Part shown: piece by piece, positions 9,418-18,735 of the stretch | How positions within the stretch are numbered: the stretch's first letter is position 1 | Layout: every line of letters begins with the position of its first letter | Made by a program: the position numbers and the translations under genes | Assembly (NCBI RefSeq): GCF_030812855.1 | Contig: NZ_JAUSTK010000010.1 | Location: forward strand, 62,001-126,000 | Direction of reading: 5' to 3' | DNA length: 64,000 bases | Source: Paenibacillus wynnii | GTDB taxonomy: Bacteria > Bacillota > Bacilli > Paenibacillales > Paenibacillaceae | Notes under the pieces: model-generated | Told to the model about the DNA's origin: nothing | Databases searched by the model: none | Seen by the model: the letters and a program-made list of their open reading frames with translations, nothing else

Positions 9418-9665
9418 AGTAGTTGGTTGGGGCGGTTGGGGCGGTAATTAGGTGTTGATATGCTAGTTGCGTGGGGGACTTCGGACAGCGGTTGGGCTGG
9501 AAATGTTGGCGGTTGTTGACATTTTTGTAGAGACGTTTGTTCAGAAGGTTATTGAGTTGGTTGAATATTTGAAATGCTTGTTTCCCGGCGGTTGGGGCGG
9601 TGATTGAAACACTTGTTTCATCGGTGATTCAGTCGGTGGTTCGGGCGGTGGTTGTAGCGGTTATT
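9418..9665. repeat. G-rich degenerate GGTTGGGGCGG tract
   Basis: The plus strand repeats short runs such as GGTTGGGGCGGTTGGGGCGG and later GGTGGTTCGGGCGGTGG. No gene or clear ORF. It lies beyond the terminator of the HEAT-repeat gene. The closely spaced G-runs could form a quadruplex; this is inference only. Confidence 0.6.
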
Positions 9666-9680
9666 CTTTACTGTAACCAG

Positions 9681-9710
9681 CAAAAAAACCTCTCTAGTTA
9701 AAGAGAGGTT
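9681..9710 (-). terminator. Terminator of the HEAT-repeat gene
   Basis: AACCTCTCT (9687-9695) pairs with AGAGAGGTT (9702-9710) around a 6-nt loop. The minus strand continues TTTTTTTG. Confidence 0.88.
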
Positions 9711-9769
9711 CTAATTGCTTCACATGCCATCCAGCATTTGTGATCTCTAATTACTTGGCTGATCTGGAT

Positions 9770-10222
9770 TTATCTTCTGCCGGTTGCCGGAGCGTCTTCC
9801 CAGATCTTTTGCAGCCACTTGTCAAAATCAGCGCCCTTTTCGCCTTCGTAGATGTCGTATACGTCCACACGCATCTTCTTCAGCTTCTCTTTGAACTCTT
9901 CATACGTATGATCTTTTGGGAGACTCTTCTTAATTCTCAATACGATTTTGGATACGCCTTTAACCAATTCAGGTTTGTTCTTCGACGGTGCTGCGATCTC
10001 TTCGCCAAATGCTTTCAGCTTAAGGTACGCTGCCTCTTGAACGGTATATACAGGATCGCTCGTCACTAAGCGCGTCAGGATATCAATAGTTTGTTTGTTC
10101 TTCCACTGGCCCAACTCTTCAACTGCAGCCAAACGTGCTTTCCAATCCGCAGTGCGGTTGGCGGCTTTTTTTAGTTCCTCATAATTTTCCGGCAGTTCGT
10201 ATCTTGATTCTTCGTTTTCCAT
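9770..10222 (-). CDS. HEAT-repeat protein
   Basis: About 150 aa, soluble. Residues 25-85 contain two HEAT-like helical pairs (DWKARLAAVEELGQW; TRLVTSDPVYTVQEAAYLKL), which usually act as protein-protein scaffolds. The C-terminal half is charged and helical without a recognised domain. I chose ATG 10222 rather than the upstream TTG 10231: AAGGGG is 10 nt before the ATG but touches the TTG. No partner gene is adjacent, and the function is unknown. Confidence 0.75.
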   Translation of the reverse strand: MENEESRYELPENYEELKKAANRTADWKARLAAVEELGQWKNKQTIDILTRLVTSDPVYTVQEAAYLKLKAFGEEIAAPSKNKPELVKGVSKIVLRIKKSLPKDHTYEEFKEKLKKMRVDVYDIYEGEKGADFDKWLQKIWEDAPATGRR

Positions 10223-10418
10223 TCTTTTCAATCCCCTTCTATTTCACATCCAATACCTAACAGTAACAGTATAACCCTCAGTTGCGCAAGTGATAAGGTA
10301 GAAATTATAGTAGTTTAGGCCCGGCGTTTCTTGATTCGGAGACTGCTTATCGGCATAGACTGAAACCCAAGAGAAAAGAAGCAGGGTTACTTTCCGCCTA
10401 CTTCTTATTTTTCGAACT

Positions 10419-12707
10419 CTATTGTCTATTCTTATGAACGGAGTCCGAAGGAGTATCCTTAACATACGATTTCCCTGTCTTCAGCCCAATGATGAACCAG
10501 ACTAAACCGGCAACGCCTACTGAGAAAATCGTATCCCCAATCACACGCATCCAGACGAGCTTCTGCATATAGCCAAGATGAAGGAACTCTGTCGAACGAG
10601 CATACCACATGCCATGTTCCATACTTGCTAAAGTCTGCAGTATTCCAACAGGCAGCAGGCTTAGCAAGCCCATGGTTAACAAACCAATATTTAAAGACCA
10701 GAAGGAAAAGCTAAGCAGCTTTGTTTTCCAAGGTTTTGTCCCGGTTAAACCTCGCAGACAGAACAGCAGCAATCCTATACCCAGCATACCGTACACTCCG
10801 AAAAGTGCCATGTGTGCATGTAACGCGGTTAAGTTCAGTCCTTGCATATAGTAAAGAGCAATAGGCGGGTTGATTAAAAATCCGAAAATGCCCGCACCTA
10901 ACAGGTTCCAAAAAGATACTGCAACGAAGAAATATATGGGCCACTTGTAACGTGCAACCCATACTCTGGCTCGTCCCAGCTTCAAGTTCTCATAAGCCTC
11001 CATGCCGATCAACAATAGCGGCACAACCTCCAGCGCGCTGAAAACAGCCCCGAATGCAAGTACGCCCTCCGGTGTACCCGCAAAGTAAAGGTGATGAAAT
11101 GTGCCAATAATACCTCCCGCTAAATAAATAACAGTCGAGAATAAAACAGTTGAGGTAGCTGTTGAGGTACGAATAAGACCCATTCTCGAGAATAAGAAGG
11201 AAATGACAACGGCAGCGAATACTTCAAAGAATCCTTCCACCCAAAGATGAACGACCCACCATTGCCAATAACTCACAATACTCATGTGCGTGTTCTGTCC
11301 CCACATTAAACCCGGCATATAAAAGATAGGTATGGCTACGGAAGCAATGAGGAATAAACCCAGCATATGTCTGTCTTCACTTTTTTTCCGGATCGCAGGC
11401 CAAATGGCTCTCGCTATAAGAATGAACCAGAGGAATAATCCGACGGCTAAGAAGATCTGCCATACTCTACCTAAATCTATATATTCATACCCCTGATGCC
11501 CAAAATAGAAGTTATGCGATAAGCTGCCGATATACCCTTTTACAGCTAACCATTCACCAGCCATGGAACCAACAACAATGATCAATAAACAAACGAACAA
11601 GAAATTCACACCAAAACGTTGATATTTGGGTTCATAGCCTGAAATGGCTGGGCCGATATAAAGACCTGTAGCAAGCCATGCCGTAGCAATCCAGAAAATC
11701 CCCAGCTGCTGATGCCACGTCCGAGTAACCGCATAAGGGAACCACTCTGCTATAGGAATTCCATAAAAGGAACCTCCTTCTACCGCATAATGTGCAGTAA
11801 TGATTCCTAAGCCGACCTGGACAACGATGAGCGCAGCAACTACCCAGAAATACTTAAGTGTAGCTCTCATAGATGGAGTAGATTTAATATTTAATAAAGG
11901 ATCCTTCTCGGGGGCAATCCCCTCATCCTCATGATTTTCTTTACCACGCAGCGCGGCATAATACCAGACCATTCCACCAACACCCGCAAGAAGCAGAATC
12001 ACACTTAAGATCGACCAAATAAGCAGTGAATGGGAGGGTTCGTTATCGATTAACTCTTCTCCCGGCCAATTGTTCGTATAGGTGACATCCATTCCTTCCC
12101 GATTCGTTGATGTTGACCAAGTTGCCCAAAAGAAAAAAGCTGCAATTTTGCGGCGATCTTCCAGACTTTCTATAGAATTCGCCGGCAGAGCGATTTGTTC
12201 TCGATAAGTCGCTAGACTAGGGTCATCGCCAAAAACTTTGTTATAATGGTCACTAACGTTATTTATCGCTTCCGCTCGGGTGGCGGAAACTACAATTTCA
12301 TCCTTTGATTTATCGTATGTGTTGGTACGGATTTCTTTCTTCAACTGCAGTTTAAGCAATAGCTGCTGTTCTTCGGATATTTTGTCATACACAGCGCCAT
12401 ACTTCTCCATAGCCCATTTATCCAAAATAAATACCAGTTCACGATGAAGACCATCCGCAGTCCAGTCAGGTGCAACATAAGCGCCATGCCCCCATACACT
12501 CCCGACCTCTTGACCGCCCATTCGCTTCCAGATATTCTGCCCTTCCTGGATATCACTCTTGGTATAAATCACCTCTCCGGCATCCGTAACGATTTGAGTC
12601 GGAATGGGCGGCTTTTCCTGGTAGATACGTCCCCCAAAATATAAAAGTACCGCGAAAGAACCGATAAAGACAACTGCTAACCAAGCCCACAGCTTTTTAT
12701 ATTGCAT
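10419..12707 (-). CDS. Quinol-dependent nitric oxide reductase (qNOR), single subunit
   Basis: Membrane haem-copper-superfamily enzyme reducing 2 NO to N2O with electrons from quinol, 762 aa. An N-terminal helix and a long periplasmic-type domain (about residues 35-230), characteristic of qNOR, precede about 12 helices. Metal-ligand signatures are visible: VVHLWVEGFFEVF and FHHLYFAG (FeB histidines and the nearby glutamate) and HAHMALFGVYG (haem histidines). ATG 12707 follows GGGGGAAGGTG. It stands alone without other denitrification genes, so NO detoxification is more likely than respiration (inference). Confidence 0.95.
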   Translation of the reverse strand: MQYKKLWAWLAVVFIGSFAVLLYFGGRIYQEKPPIPTQIVTDAGEVIYTKSDIQEGQNIWKRMGGQEVGSVWGHGAYVAPDWTADGLHRELVFILDKWAMEKYGAVYDKISEEQQLLLKLQLKKEIRTNTYDKSKDEIVVSATRAEAINNVSDHYNKVFGDDPSLATYREQIALPANSIESLEDRRKIAAFFFWATWSTSTNREGMDVTYTNNWPGEELIDNEPSHSLLIWSILSVILLLAGVGGMVWYYAALRGKENHEDEGIAPEKDPLLNIKSTPSMRATLKYFWVVAALIVVQVGLGIITAHYAVEGGSFYGIPIAEWFPYAVTRTWHQQLGIFWIATAWLATGLYIGPAISGYEPKYQRFGVNFLFVCLLIIVVGSMAGEWLAVKGYIGSLSHNFYFGHQGYEYIDLGRVWQIFLAVGLFLWFILIARAIWPAIRKKSEDRHMLGLFLIASVAIPIFYMPGLMWGQNTHMSIVSYWQWWVVHLWVEGFFEVFAAVVISFLFSRMGLIRTSTATSTVLFSTVIYLAGGIIGTFHHLYFAGTPEGVLAFGAVFSALEVVPLLLIGMEAYENLKLGRARVWVARYKWPIYFFVAVSFWNLLGAGIFGFLINPPIALYYMQGLNLTALHAHMALFGVYGMLGIGLLLFCLRGLTGTKPWKTKLLSFSFWSLNIGLLTMGLLSLLPVGILQTLASMEHGMWYARSTEFLHLGYMQKLVWMRVIGDTIFSVGVAGLVWFIIGLKTGKSYVKDTPSDSVHKNRQ

Positions 12708-12774
12708 GTGTTCACCTTCCCCCTCAGGTTTCTATTTCTCGACAAAAAAAGAGCGCCGCTATGTTTGGTAAGAG

Positions 12775-12792
12775 GAATTTTTCAAAAAATTC
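12775..12792. promoter_or_regulatory. AT-rich palindrome upstream of qNOR
   Basis: GAATTTTT-CA-AAAAATTC, an 8-bp inverted repeat 68 nt before the qNOR start. It could be an operator for an NO- or oxygen-responsive regulator, but it matches no site I recognise. The rest of 12793-12980 is AT-rich with nothing identifiable. Confidence 0.3.
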
Positions 12793-12988
12793 AACACCAA
12801 TCCAAAGAGACGCCCTATCAAGACAAATTTAAAAATCAAACTACAAAAATTACCATGTCACCTATTACCCTCTAGTAAGAAACTCCAAACTTTCAATATC
12901 ACATTTTAATTAAAATCACTGATTTATACCTGTTTTTCCCACCAATTTTTAAGGTATTCTCCATCAAAAACCTATGTTAGCCTATATT

Positions 12989-13004
12989 AGGAAAGCGCTT
13001 TCAA
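12989..13004 (+). promoter_or_regulatory. cre-like CcpA site upstream of the cellulase
   Basis: The self-complementary core GAAAGCGCTTTC (12991-13002) fits the catabolite-responsive element pattern. It lies 134 nt upstream of the cellulase start and suggests carbon catabolite repression. Confidence 0.65.
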
Positions 13005-13135
13005 CTCAAGGGATGCGGGAGGTGAACACGTAAAGCAAGTAAGCCGTACACAATTTGTACTGCATTATATCACTGTGGAACGGCTCAGCATTCGCAAGGT
13101 TTTAGTATTCAAAACTACCCAAAAAGGAGAATACA

Positions 13136-14857
13136 ATGACTAAGCGTACAACCAAATCTTTTATACTTACTGTAGTTACCACCCTTCTTCTCTCTCTGTT
13201 CTCAACCGTTGCCTCAGCCGCTCCAGGAGACGATCAAAAAGCCAGCAGCACTCCACAAAGCAAACTTCAATCCTATGTGGACGACATGCAACCAGGTTGG
13301 AATCTTGGGAATACTTTGGACGCCGTAGGAGCAGATGAAACCGCCTGGGGAAATCCACGGGTAACCAAAGAGTTGATCCAACAGATCGCCAAACAAGGCT
13401 ACAAGAGTATTCGAATTCCAATCACTTGGGATCAACATATAGGCCCTGCCCCTGGCTACACCATTGACCCCGCCTACCTCGACCGTGTACAGGAAGTTGT
13501 CGGCTGGGCGCTCGATTCCAATCTTTACGTAATGATCAATCTCCACCATGACTCCTGGTTGTGGGTAAGCTCCATGGAGAAGAATCACGACATCGTATTT
13601 GCGCGTTATAAATCAGCCTGGACCCAGATTGCCGACCGCTTCAAGAATTACCCCGACAAGCTAATGTTCGAGAGCATTAACGAGCCTCGCTTCAGTGAAG
13701 GCGGAACCGTTGATGAATCCAAGATGACCCAGATGCTGGGGGAGCTTAATGTTTCTTTTCATGAAATCGTTAGAAAATCGGGTGGATTAAATGCGGTTCG
13801 GCCGTTAGTCCTCCCAACGTTATATACATCTCCTGAACAAGCCAGATTAGATGAGCTTTACAAAAGCATAACCATGCTGAACGATCCGAATCTGATTGCC
13901 ACTGTGCATTATTACGGCTTCTGGCCTTTTAGTGTGAATATTGCCGGCTACACCACGTTTGAAAAAGACACCAAAAACGATATCATTCAAACGTTCGATA
14001 AGGTCTACAATACTTTTGTCGCTAGAGGAATTCCAGTTATCGTGGGTGAATACGGCTTACTTGGATTCGACAGAAATACCGGGGTTATTGAACAAGGAGA
14101 AAAGCTGAAATTTTTCGAGTTCTTATCCCAATACCTTGAATCGAAGGACATTACCTCCATGCTGTGGGATAACGGCCAGCACTTTAACCGGACCACCTAC
14201 AAGTGGTCTGACCCAGAGTTGTACAATGTTCTGATGGCAAGCTTGAAAGGCCGTTCGGCAAACGCAGAATCCGATCTCATCTACCTGACTAAAGGAGCAG
14301 AGATACAGAATACTAACGTCAATCTAAACCTGAATGGCAATAAGCTGACCGTCCTTCGATTGAAAGATGGAAAGACTCTTCATAAGGGCAAAGACTATGA
14401 ATTGAACGGTGAGGTTCTGACCCTCAAGGCGAGTCTGCTTAACCAACTTACTACATCAGGTCAACTAGGCGTGAATGCCGTATTAACTGCCGAATTCAAT
14501 AAGGGTACGGACTGGAACTTCAAAGTCATCGTATCAGATACACCTGCGATGAGTAACACAACAGGCACAACTGCTTCCTTCGCGGTTCCAACGACCTTTA
14601 ACGGAGATCAGCTCGCCACTATGGAGGCTGTATATGCATCGGGAGGAAATGCGGGTCCACAAAACTGGACGGCCTTTAAGGAATTCGGGTACACCTTCGA
14701 GCCTTCCTATGCTACGAATGAAATCAAACTGTTTCCAAACTTCTGGAGCGAGGTTCACGACGGTGAAGTCATTCTGAAGTTCCATTTCTGGAGCGGTAAG
14801 GTTGTAACGTATTCCATTACGAAGAGCGGTACAAGTATTGTGGGTAAAGCTTTGTAA
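13136..14857 (+). CDS. Secreted endoglucanase, GH5_4-X2-CBM46
   Basis: Extracellular beta-1,4-glucanase (cellulase or xyloglucanase), 573 aa. A signal peptide ends near residue 28 (ASA-AP). The GH5 barrel spans about residues 45-370, with WNLGNTLDA, INLHHDSW, catalytic acid/base Glu183 in INEP and nucleophile Glu305 in VIVGEYG. An Ig-like X2 module (about 378-468) and a CBM46-type module (about 475-573) follow, the layout known from Bacillus Cel5B enzymes. AAGGAG precedes ATG 13136 by 6 nt. Monocistronic with its own terminator; the upstream cre-like site implies glucose repression. Confidence 0.93.
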   Translation: MTKRTTKSFILTVVTTLLLSLFSTVASAAPGDDQKASSTPQSKLQSYVDDMQPGWNLGNTLDAVGADETAWGNPRVTKELIQQIAKQGYKSIRIPITWDQHIGPAPGYTIDPAYLDRVQEVVGWALDSNLYVMINLHHDSWLWVSSMEKNHDIVFARYKSAWTQIADRFKNYPDKLMFESINEPRFSEGGTVDESKMTQMLGELNVSFHEIVRKSGGLNAVRPLVLPTLYTSPEQARLDELYKSITMLNDPNLIATVHYYGFWPFSVNIAGYTTFEKDTKNDIIQTFDKVYNTFVARGIPVIVGEYGLLGFDRNTGVIEQGEKLKFFEFLSQYLESKDITSMLWDNGQHFNRTTYKWSDPELYNVLMASLKGRSANAESDLIYLTKGAEIQNTNVNLNLNGNKLTVLRLKDGKTLHKGKDYELNGEVLTLKASLLNQLTTSGQLGVNAVLTAEFNKGTDWNFKVIVSDTPAMSNTTGTTASFAVPTTFNGDQLATMEAVYASGGNAGPQNWTAFKEFGYTFEPSYATNEIKLFPNFWSEVHDGEVILKFHFWSGKVVTYSITKSGTSIVGKAL

Positions 14858-14871
14858 TAATTTCGCAGCAT

Positions 14872-14917
14872 AAAAAGCGTTCTTTTGAGGCCCCCACCTT
14901 GAAAGAGCGCTTTTTTC
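14872..14917 (+). terminator. Cellulase terminator
   Basis: AAAAAGCGTTCTTT pairs with AAAGAGCGCTTTTTT around a 17-nt loop, ending in a T run. Confidence 0.85.
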
Positions 14918-14999
14918 GATATTCGCCAAAGCACATACATTCCACACAATTAACTTATAAAATATATTTATAGATGACCTAAAGGAGCTAATAACACAT

Positions 15000-15512
15000 A
15001 TGAAAAACATGATTTACAAGTATTTGGTCTATGTAATCTACTTTTTAGGAATTGGGATGACCTCCAGCGGAATTGTACTGATGCCTTTTAACGCCGTAAG
15101 ATATTCCATTATTCTGATCATTGGTTTAAGTTTGTTTCTAGCAGGGTCCATATTTAATGAAATTGTTATTAATCACCACAAAATGAACGCGGCTGAAAGC
15201 GTTAAGCTTATTACCTTATCTCTCACTCTAGCACTGGGGATAGGGATGATCAGCGGAGGCATATCACATTTTAAAGAAAGTCCAATGTATGTAGCTTATC
15301 TAATCCCGATGGGTATCGTGATTTCATTTATTAGTTTTATCCTCAAAAATAATCTCAAGCTGCCTAAAAAGGAACAAATGTTGATGTATTCAGGAGTAGT
15401 TGCAGTAGCATCGGTTCTCTTTATCATCCTGTTTTTTTCAGCCAGCAGTTCAAGTATGAATATGACCCCAGGCGGAGATATCTTCAAAAAAATGGATATG
15501 GGACAACATTAG
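15000..15512 (+). CDS. Integral membrane protein of unknown function
   Basis: 170 aa with about five hydrophobic segments (near residues 8-28, 36-52, 68-86, 95-113, 127-145). The C-terminal tail is Met/His-rich (MNMTPGG, KKMDMGQH), which might bind a metal; this is speculation. I do not recognise the family. AAGGAG lies 12 nt before the ATG, a long spacing. Single gene with a terminator, convergent with the ABC-2 operon. Confidence 0.6.
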   Translation: MKNMIYKYLVYVIYFLGIGMTSSGIVLMPFNAVRYSIILIIGLSLFLAGSIFNEIVINHHKMNAAESVKLITLSLTLALGIGMISGGISHFKESPMYVAYLIPMGIVISFISFILKNNLKLPKKEQMLMYSGVVAVASVLFIILFFSASSSSMNMTPGGDIFKKMDMGQH

Positions 15513-15521
15513 AAATACGAA

Positions 15522-15562
15522 AGGGTGCATTCCCCTCACCGGGACAGGCACCCTGTTTTTTA
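15522..15562 (+). terminator. Terminator after the membrane protein
   Basis: AGGGTGC (15522-15528) pairs with GCACCCT (15548-15554), followed by GTTTTTTATTT. Confidence 0.85.
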
Positions 15563-15563
15563 T

Positions 15564-16361
15564 TTACACATTCAAATCTCTTTTTTTGAAGAACACATAG
15601 GTTACAAAGAAAAGTGCCACAATCATCCCTACCGACAACACAACGAATACAGGATCCAGCCCTCCGCCATACATCACATTTTTAGGTTCAAAGTATTTGA
15701 ACGGCGTGATGTACTTCAGACCTTCAATCTGCTCATTTAAATCAATGGCCACCGATAGGATAAACGTAAGCAGAAGAATCCCCGTTGATAACGATCCCGC
15801 TGTTTTCGGTTTTCTTTTAACCGCGGCAATACCAGTCCCGATACTCATGAATAAAAGCTGGGAGAGGAACAGTCCGACCATTGTAATGGCAATATCCCCG
15901 TTAATTGCTTCCCCTTTACTGTACTGCCCGACTATGAGGATGGATGAAATGAGCGTCACCAAATTAAAAATAACGATATTCGTAAGTGCCGCAAGTAGCT
16001 TGGAGGTTATGATGCTATTTCTGGAGACCGGCTTTACAAATAAAAACTCCGAGGTTTTATCTCTCTCTTCCTTAGAAATGATATTGGCTCCCAGCATAGC
16101 CGCATGAATCGTAGCCATTAACAACAAATAAAGATACAGCAGCCCATAGTAACCGCTAGCCGAATTTAAATCCAAGTCTCCAACGCCCACTATGGCTTTC
16201 AAGGCTTTAGGCATATCTGCCATCAAATCATTCATGGATTGACCTGATGACGACAAACCCGCATATTTACTCATCCCGGAGACAACCATTAACAATATAC
16301 CTATACTCCAAAAGATCAGAGATTTTCGGTACGTTTTCATTTCTTTCCAATATATATTCAC
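15564..16361 (-). CDS. ABC-2 permease, second paralogue
   Basis: 265 aa, six predicted transmembrane helices. Same length and organisation as the preceding permease, including a shared cytoplasmic motif (EFLFVKPVSRNSIITSKLLAA here, DFLLTKPVTRTAIVSAKLAAA there), so the two are probably tandem duplicates forming a heterodimer. Last gene of the TetR-ABC operon, 15 nt after the first permease. The substrate is unknown; such systems often export peptides, drugs or ions. Confidence 0.85.
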   Translation of the reverse strand: MNIYWKEMKTYRKSLIFWSIGILLMVVSGMSKYAGLSSSGQSMNDLMADMPKALKAIVGVGDLDLNSASGYYGLLYLYLLLMATIHAAMLGANIISKEERDKTSEFLFVKPVSRNSIITSKLLAALTNIVIFNLVTLISSILIVGQYSKGEAINGDIAITMVGLFLSQLLFMSIGTGIAAVKRKPKTAGSLSTGILLLTFILSVAIDLNEQIEGLKYITPFKYFEPKNVMYGGGLDPVFVVLSVGMIVALFFVTYVFFKKRDLNV

Positions 16362-16376
16362 GAACGAACCCCTCCT

Positions 16377-17174
16377 TTACACTGCATGGATATCCTTTTT
16401 GGAATACACGTAATAACTAGTACCGATCGCAACTGCAATAAGAACAGCACCCACAATCAAATACGAGACCTCATACCCTGAATTCTTAAGGATATAAGCT
16501 GTATCCACATATTTAAAAGGTGAGAAATAGCGTATGGTTTGTTCGTCGGCAATTCCCCCAAGCGTCCCAATGAAATAGAAGGAGAAAACCGTCGCAAGGG
16601 ACACCGTCAACACCGATTTGATTTTGCGAGCCATTACTGAGATTACGATTCCCAAGGCCAAGAACATCAGTTGAACTATAAATAACGTAAGACTAAGCAA
16701 TAGAAACGTGGTTACATTGAAATCTTCTACCTGAACCTGCGTCGCCATCATAACTGCTGCTGCACCATAAATGATATTCGTAAGAAGCAATGATGCGAAC
16801 GCGGCCGCGAGCTTTGCACTTACAATTGCCGTGCGGGTAACAGGCTTTGTTAATAAAAAATCGGCTGTTTTCTCACGCACCTCTTTTGACACAATCGAAA
16901 CCCCAATATTCATGGCCTGAATGGCCCCTGCCAGCACAATAAAACTCAAAGCATAGCTATAAAATCCTAGAATCGTGAAGAAATTGGCTAAATCAAGGGA
17001 AAGAGCTTTTCGGAGGGCCTCGGGGTACCCTTTAAGCAATGTTGTCATTTGCTCAGCATCTTTAGAGAAAGAAGGGAACATCGACATGAACATGACCATA
17101 ATGGCAGTCAAAGAGACTAACCAAATCATTGTAGACTTTCGGTAGGCCTTCAATTCGTGCAGAAATATATTCAT
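16377..17174 (-). CDS. ABC-2 permease, first paralogue
   Basis: 265 aa with six predicted helices. Starts IFLHELKAYRKSTMIWLVS, similar to IYWKEMKTYRKSLIFWSIG of its neighbour. Lies 6 nt after the ATPase stop and 15 nt before its paralogue. Membrane half of the exporter encoded in this operon. Confidence 0.85.
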   Translation of the reverse strand: MNIFLHELKAYRKSTMIWLVSLTAIMVMFMSMFPSFSKDAEQMTTLLKGYPEALRKALSLDLANFFTILGFYSYALSFIVLAGAIQAMNIGVSIVSKEVREKTADFLLTKPVTRTAIVSAKLAAAFASLLLTNIIYGAAAVMMATQVQVEDFNVTTFLLLSLTLFIVQLMFLALGIVISVMARKIKSVLTVSLATVFSFYFIGTLGGIADEQTIRYFSPFKYVDTAYILKNSGYEVSYLIVGAVLIAVAIGTSYYVYSKKDIHAV

Positions 17175-17180
17175 AACGTT

Positions 17181-18068
17181 CTAGGCCTCCTTTACATAAT
17201 AGTGCATAAAGATCTCCTCAAGATCCGGCTCATCGATCCACACATTCGCAATTTCGACGTCTGAAATCTTCTTCATCACGGAATTGAGATTGCCTCTAAA
17301 TAGGAAGCTGACCGTATCGTTGTTGACGACTAAATTGCTTACACCCGCCAAATTAAAATAATCCGCATCCAAATTAGCTTTCGTATGAATTTTGAATTTC
17401 TTATAGTTGTTTTCCTGCAAGGTGCTGATCTTCTCTACTGCAACGATCTCCCCTTCTTTAATGATCGCCACCCGGTCACATAAGCGCTGAACCTCAGTGA
17501 GAATATGCGATGAGAAGAGTACCGTTGCTCCTTTTTTATGCTCTGCTTCAAGCAGTTCAAAGAATCTTTGCTGCATAAGCGGGTCTAATCCGCTGGTAGG
17601 TTCATCGAGGATAATCAACTTGGGCTCATGAAGGAGACCTTGAACAATCCCTACCTTCTTTTTATTGCCCAGCGATAAATCATCAATTTTCTTCGTGAGA
17701 TCCAAATCCATGATTTCTGCGAGTTCCTTGATTCTTTTCGTGCAATCTTTTTTATAGAAGCTGGCTGAATACTTTAAAAGCTCGATCACCTTCATATTGT
17801 CGTAATAGAACACCTCGGAAGGTAAATAGCCGATCTCTTTCTTGATTTCAGGAGCAAACTCAATACAATCCTTGCCAAAGATCTTGGCACTTCCGCTAGT
17901 CGGGTAAATCAATGACAATAACGTTCTGATGGTAGTGGACTTTCCCGCACCATTTGGGCCAATAAAGCCGAAAATCTCTCCCTCTTCCACATTAAAGCTA
18001 ATGTTCGTAATCCCTCTAGCCTTACCGTAGGTTTTGGTTAAATGATCGATTTCTATTACATTCTTCAT
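17181..18068 (-). CDS. ABC exporter ATP-binding protein
   Basis: 295 aa. Walker A GPNGAGKS is at residues 37-44, the signature is a variant LSLGNKKK instead of LSGGQ, and Walker B is LIILDEPTSGLD. The variant signature is common in this ABC-2 subfamily. GGGAGG lies 7 nt before ATG 18068. It energises the two following permeases and is co-transcribed with the TetR-type regulator 20 nt upstream. Confidence 0.9.
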   Translation of the reverse strand: MKNVIEIDHLTKTYGKARGITNISFNVEEGEIFGFIGPNGAGKSTTIRTLLSLIYPTSGSAKIFGKDCIEFAPEIKKEIGYLPSEVFYYDNMKVIELLKYSASFYKKDCTKRIKELAEIMDLDLTKKIDDLSLGNKKKVGIVQGLLHEPKLIILDEPTSGLDPLMQQRFFELLEAEHKKGATVLFSSHILTEVQRLCDRVAIIKEGEIVAVEKISTLQENNYKKFKIHTKANLDADYFNLAGVSNLVVNNDTVSFLFRGNLNSVMKKISDVEIANVWIDEPDLEEIFMHYYVKEA

Positions 18069-18088
18069 GATAAAACCTCCCTTTGTCT

Positions 18089-18721
18089 CTACTTATAAAA
18101 GCCTTGTCTGAGGACCTCACTATACATGTCTAATTCCGCTAGTAATTCCTCTATGTTGATTTGTTCCAGCTGGATATCTGTCACCTTATCTTGGTACCGA
18201 TAAGCAAATCCCTCCATGGTCCAAAAGATAATGTTTTTTGTTTTTTCAACATCGATTCCCTCTTTAAATTTAGAAAGATCAACATCGCCAAATAAATCCT
18301 TGTAGCCCTCACTAAGGATCTCCTTTTTCCTGCGCTCTAACTCTGACCTCACATCATTGGAGTCTTCCGAATAGACAGCTCTAATGAAGTTAAACATTTC
18401 GGGATACTTTTGATATAACTCGAACTTCAACCGGGCGATATTTCGATATCGATCAAAAATATCTTTTTCATTCCAGGCGACCTTCGCATGTATCTCCTCC
18501 AAAAAAATGTCCATGAAATGATCATGCAGAAATAGGTACAAATCCTTTTTATTATTAAAATAGTGAAACAATAAGCCTTTGGAGATCTCCGCTTCTTTAA
18601 CGATTTCGTTGGTAGAGGCATTCTGATAACCCTTTTGCGCGAACTCTTTCAGGGCGGCATTTAGGACTCGATCCTGCTTCTCCGGATTCAGATTTAGAAA
18701 CTTCGCAAACAAGACATTCAC
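18089..18721 (-). CDS. TetR-family regulator of the ABC-2 operon
   Basis: 210 aa. The N-terminal helix-turn-helix reads LNAALKEFAQKGYQNASTNEIVKEAEISKGLLFHYFNNKKDLYLF, and the ligand-binding half is variable. The only in-frame start is GTG 18721. It is the first gene of the operon, and its promoter carries two identical operator palindromes, so negative autoregulation with the exporter genes is likely. The inducer is probably a substrate of the exporter. Confidence 0.88.
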   Translation of the reverse strand: MNVLFAKFLNLNPEKQDRVLNAALKEFAQKGYQNASTNEIVKEAEISKGLLFHYFNNKKDLYLFLHDHFMDIFLEEIHAKVAWNEKDIFDRYRNIARLKFELYQKYPEMFNFIRAVYSEDSNDVRSELERRKKEILSEGYKDLFGDVDLSKFKEGIDVEKTKNIIFWTMEGFAYRYQDKVTDIQLEQINIEELLAELDMYSEVLRQGFYK

Positions 18722-18735
18722 CCCGCGATATATAG

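Noticed and set aside
12444..12644. Short ORFs antisense to the nitric oxide reductase gene
   Set aside because: They lie inside the qNOR gene and show no independent signals.
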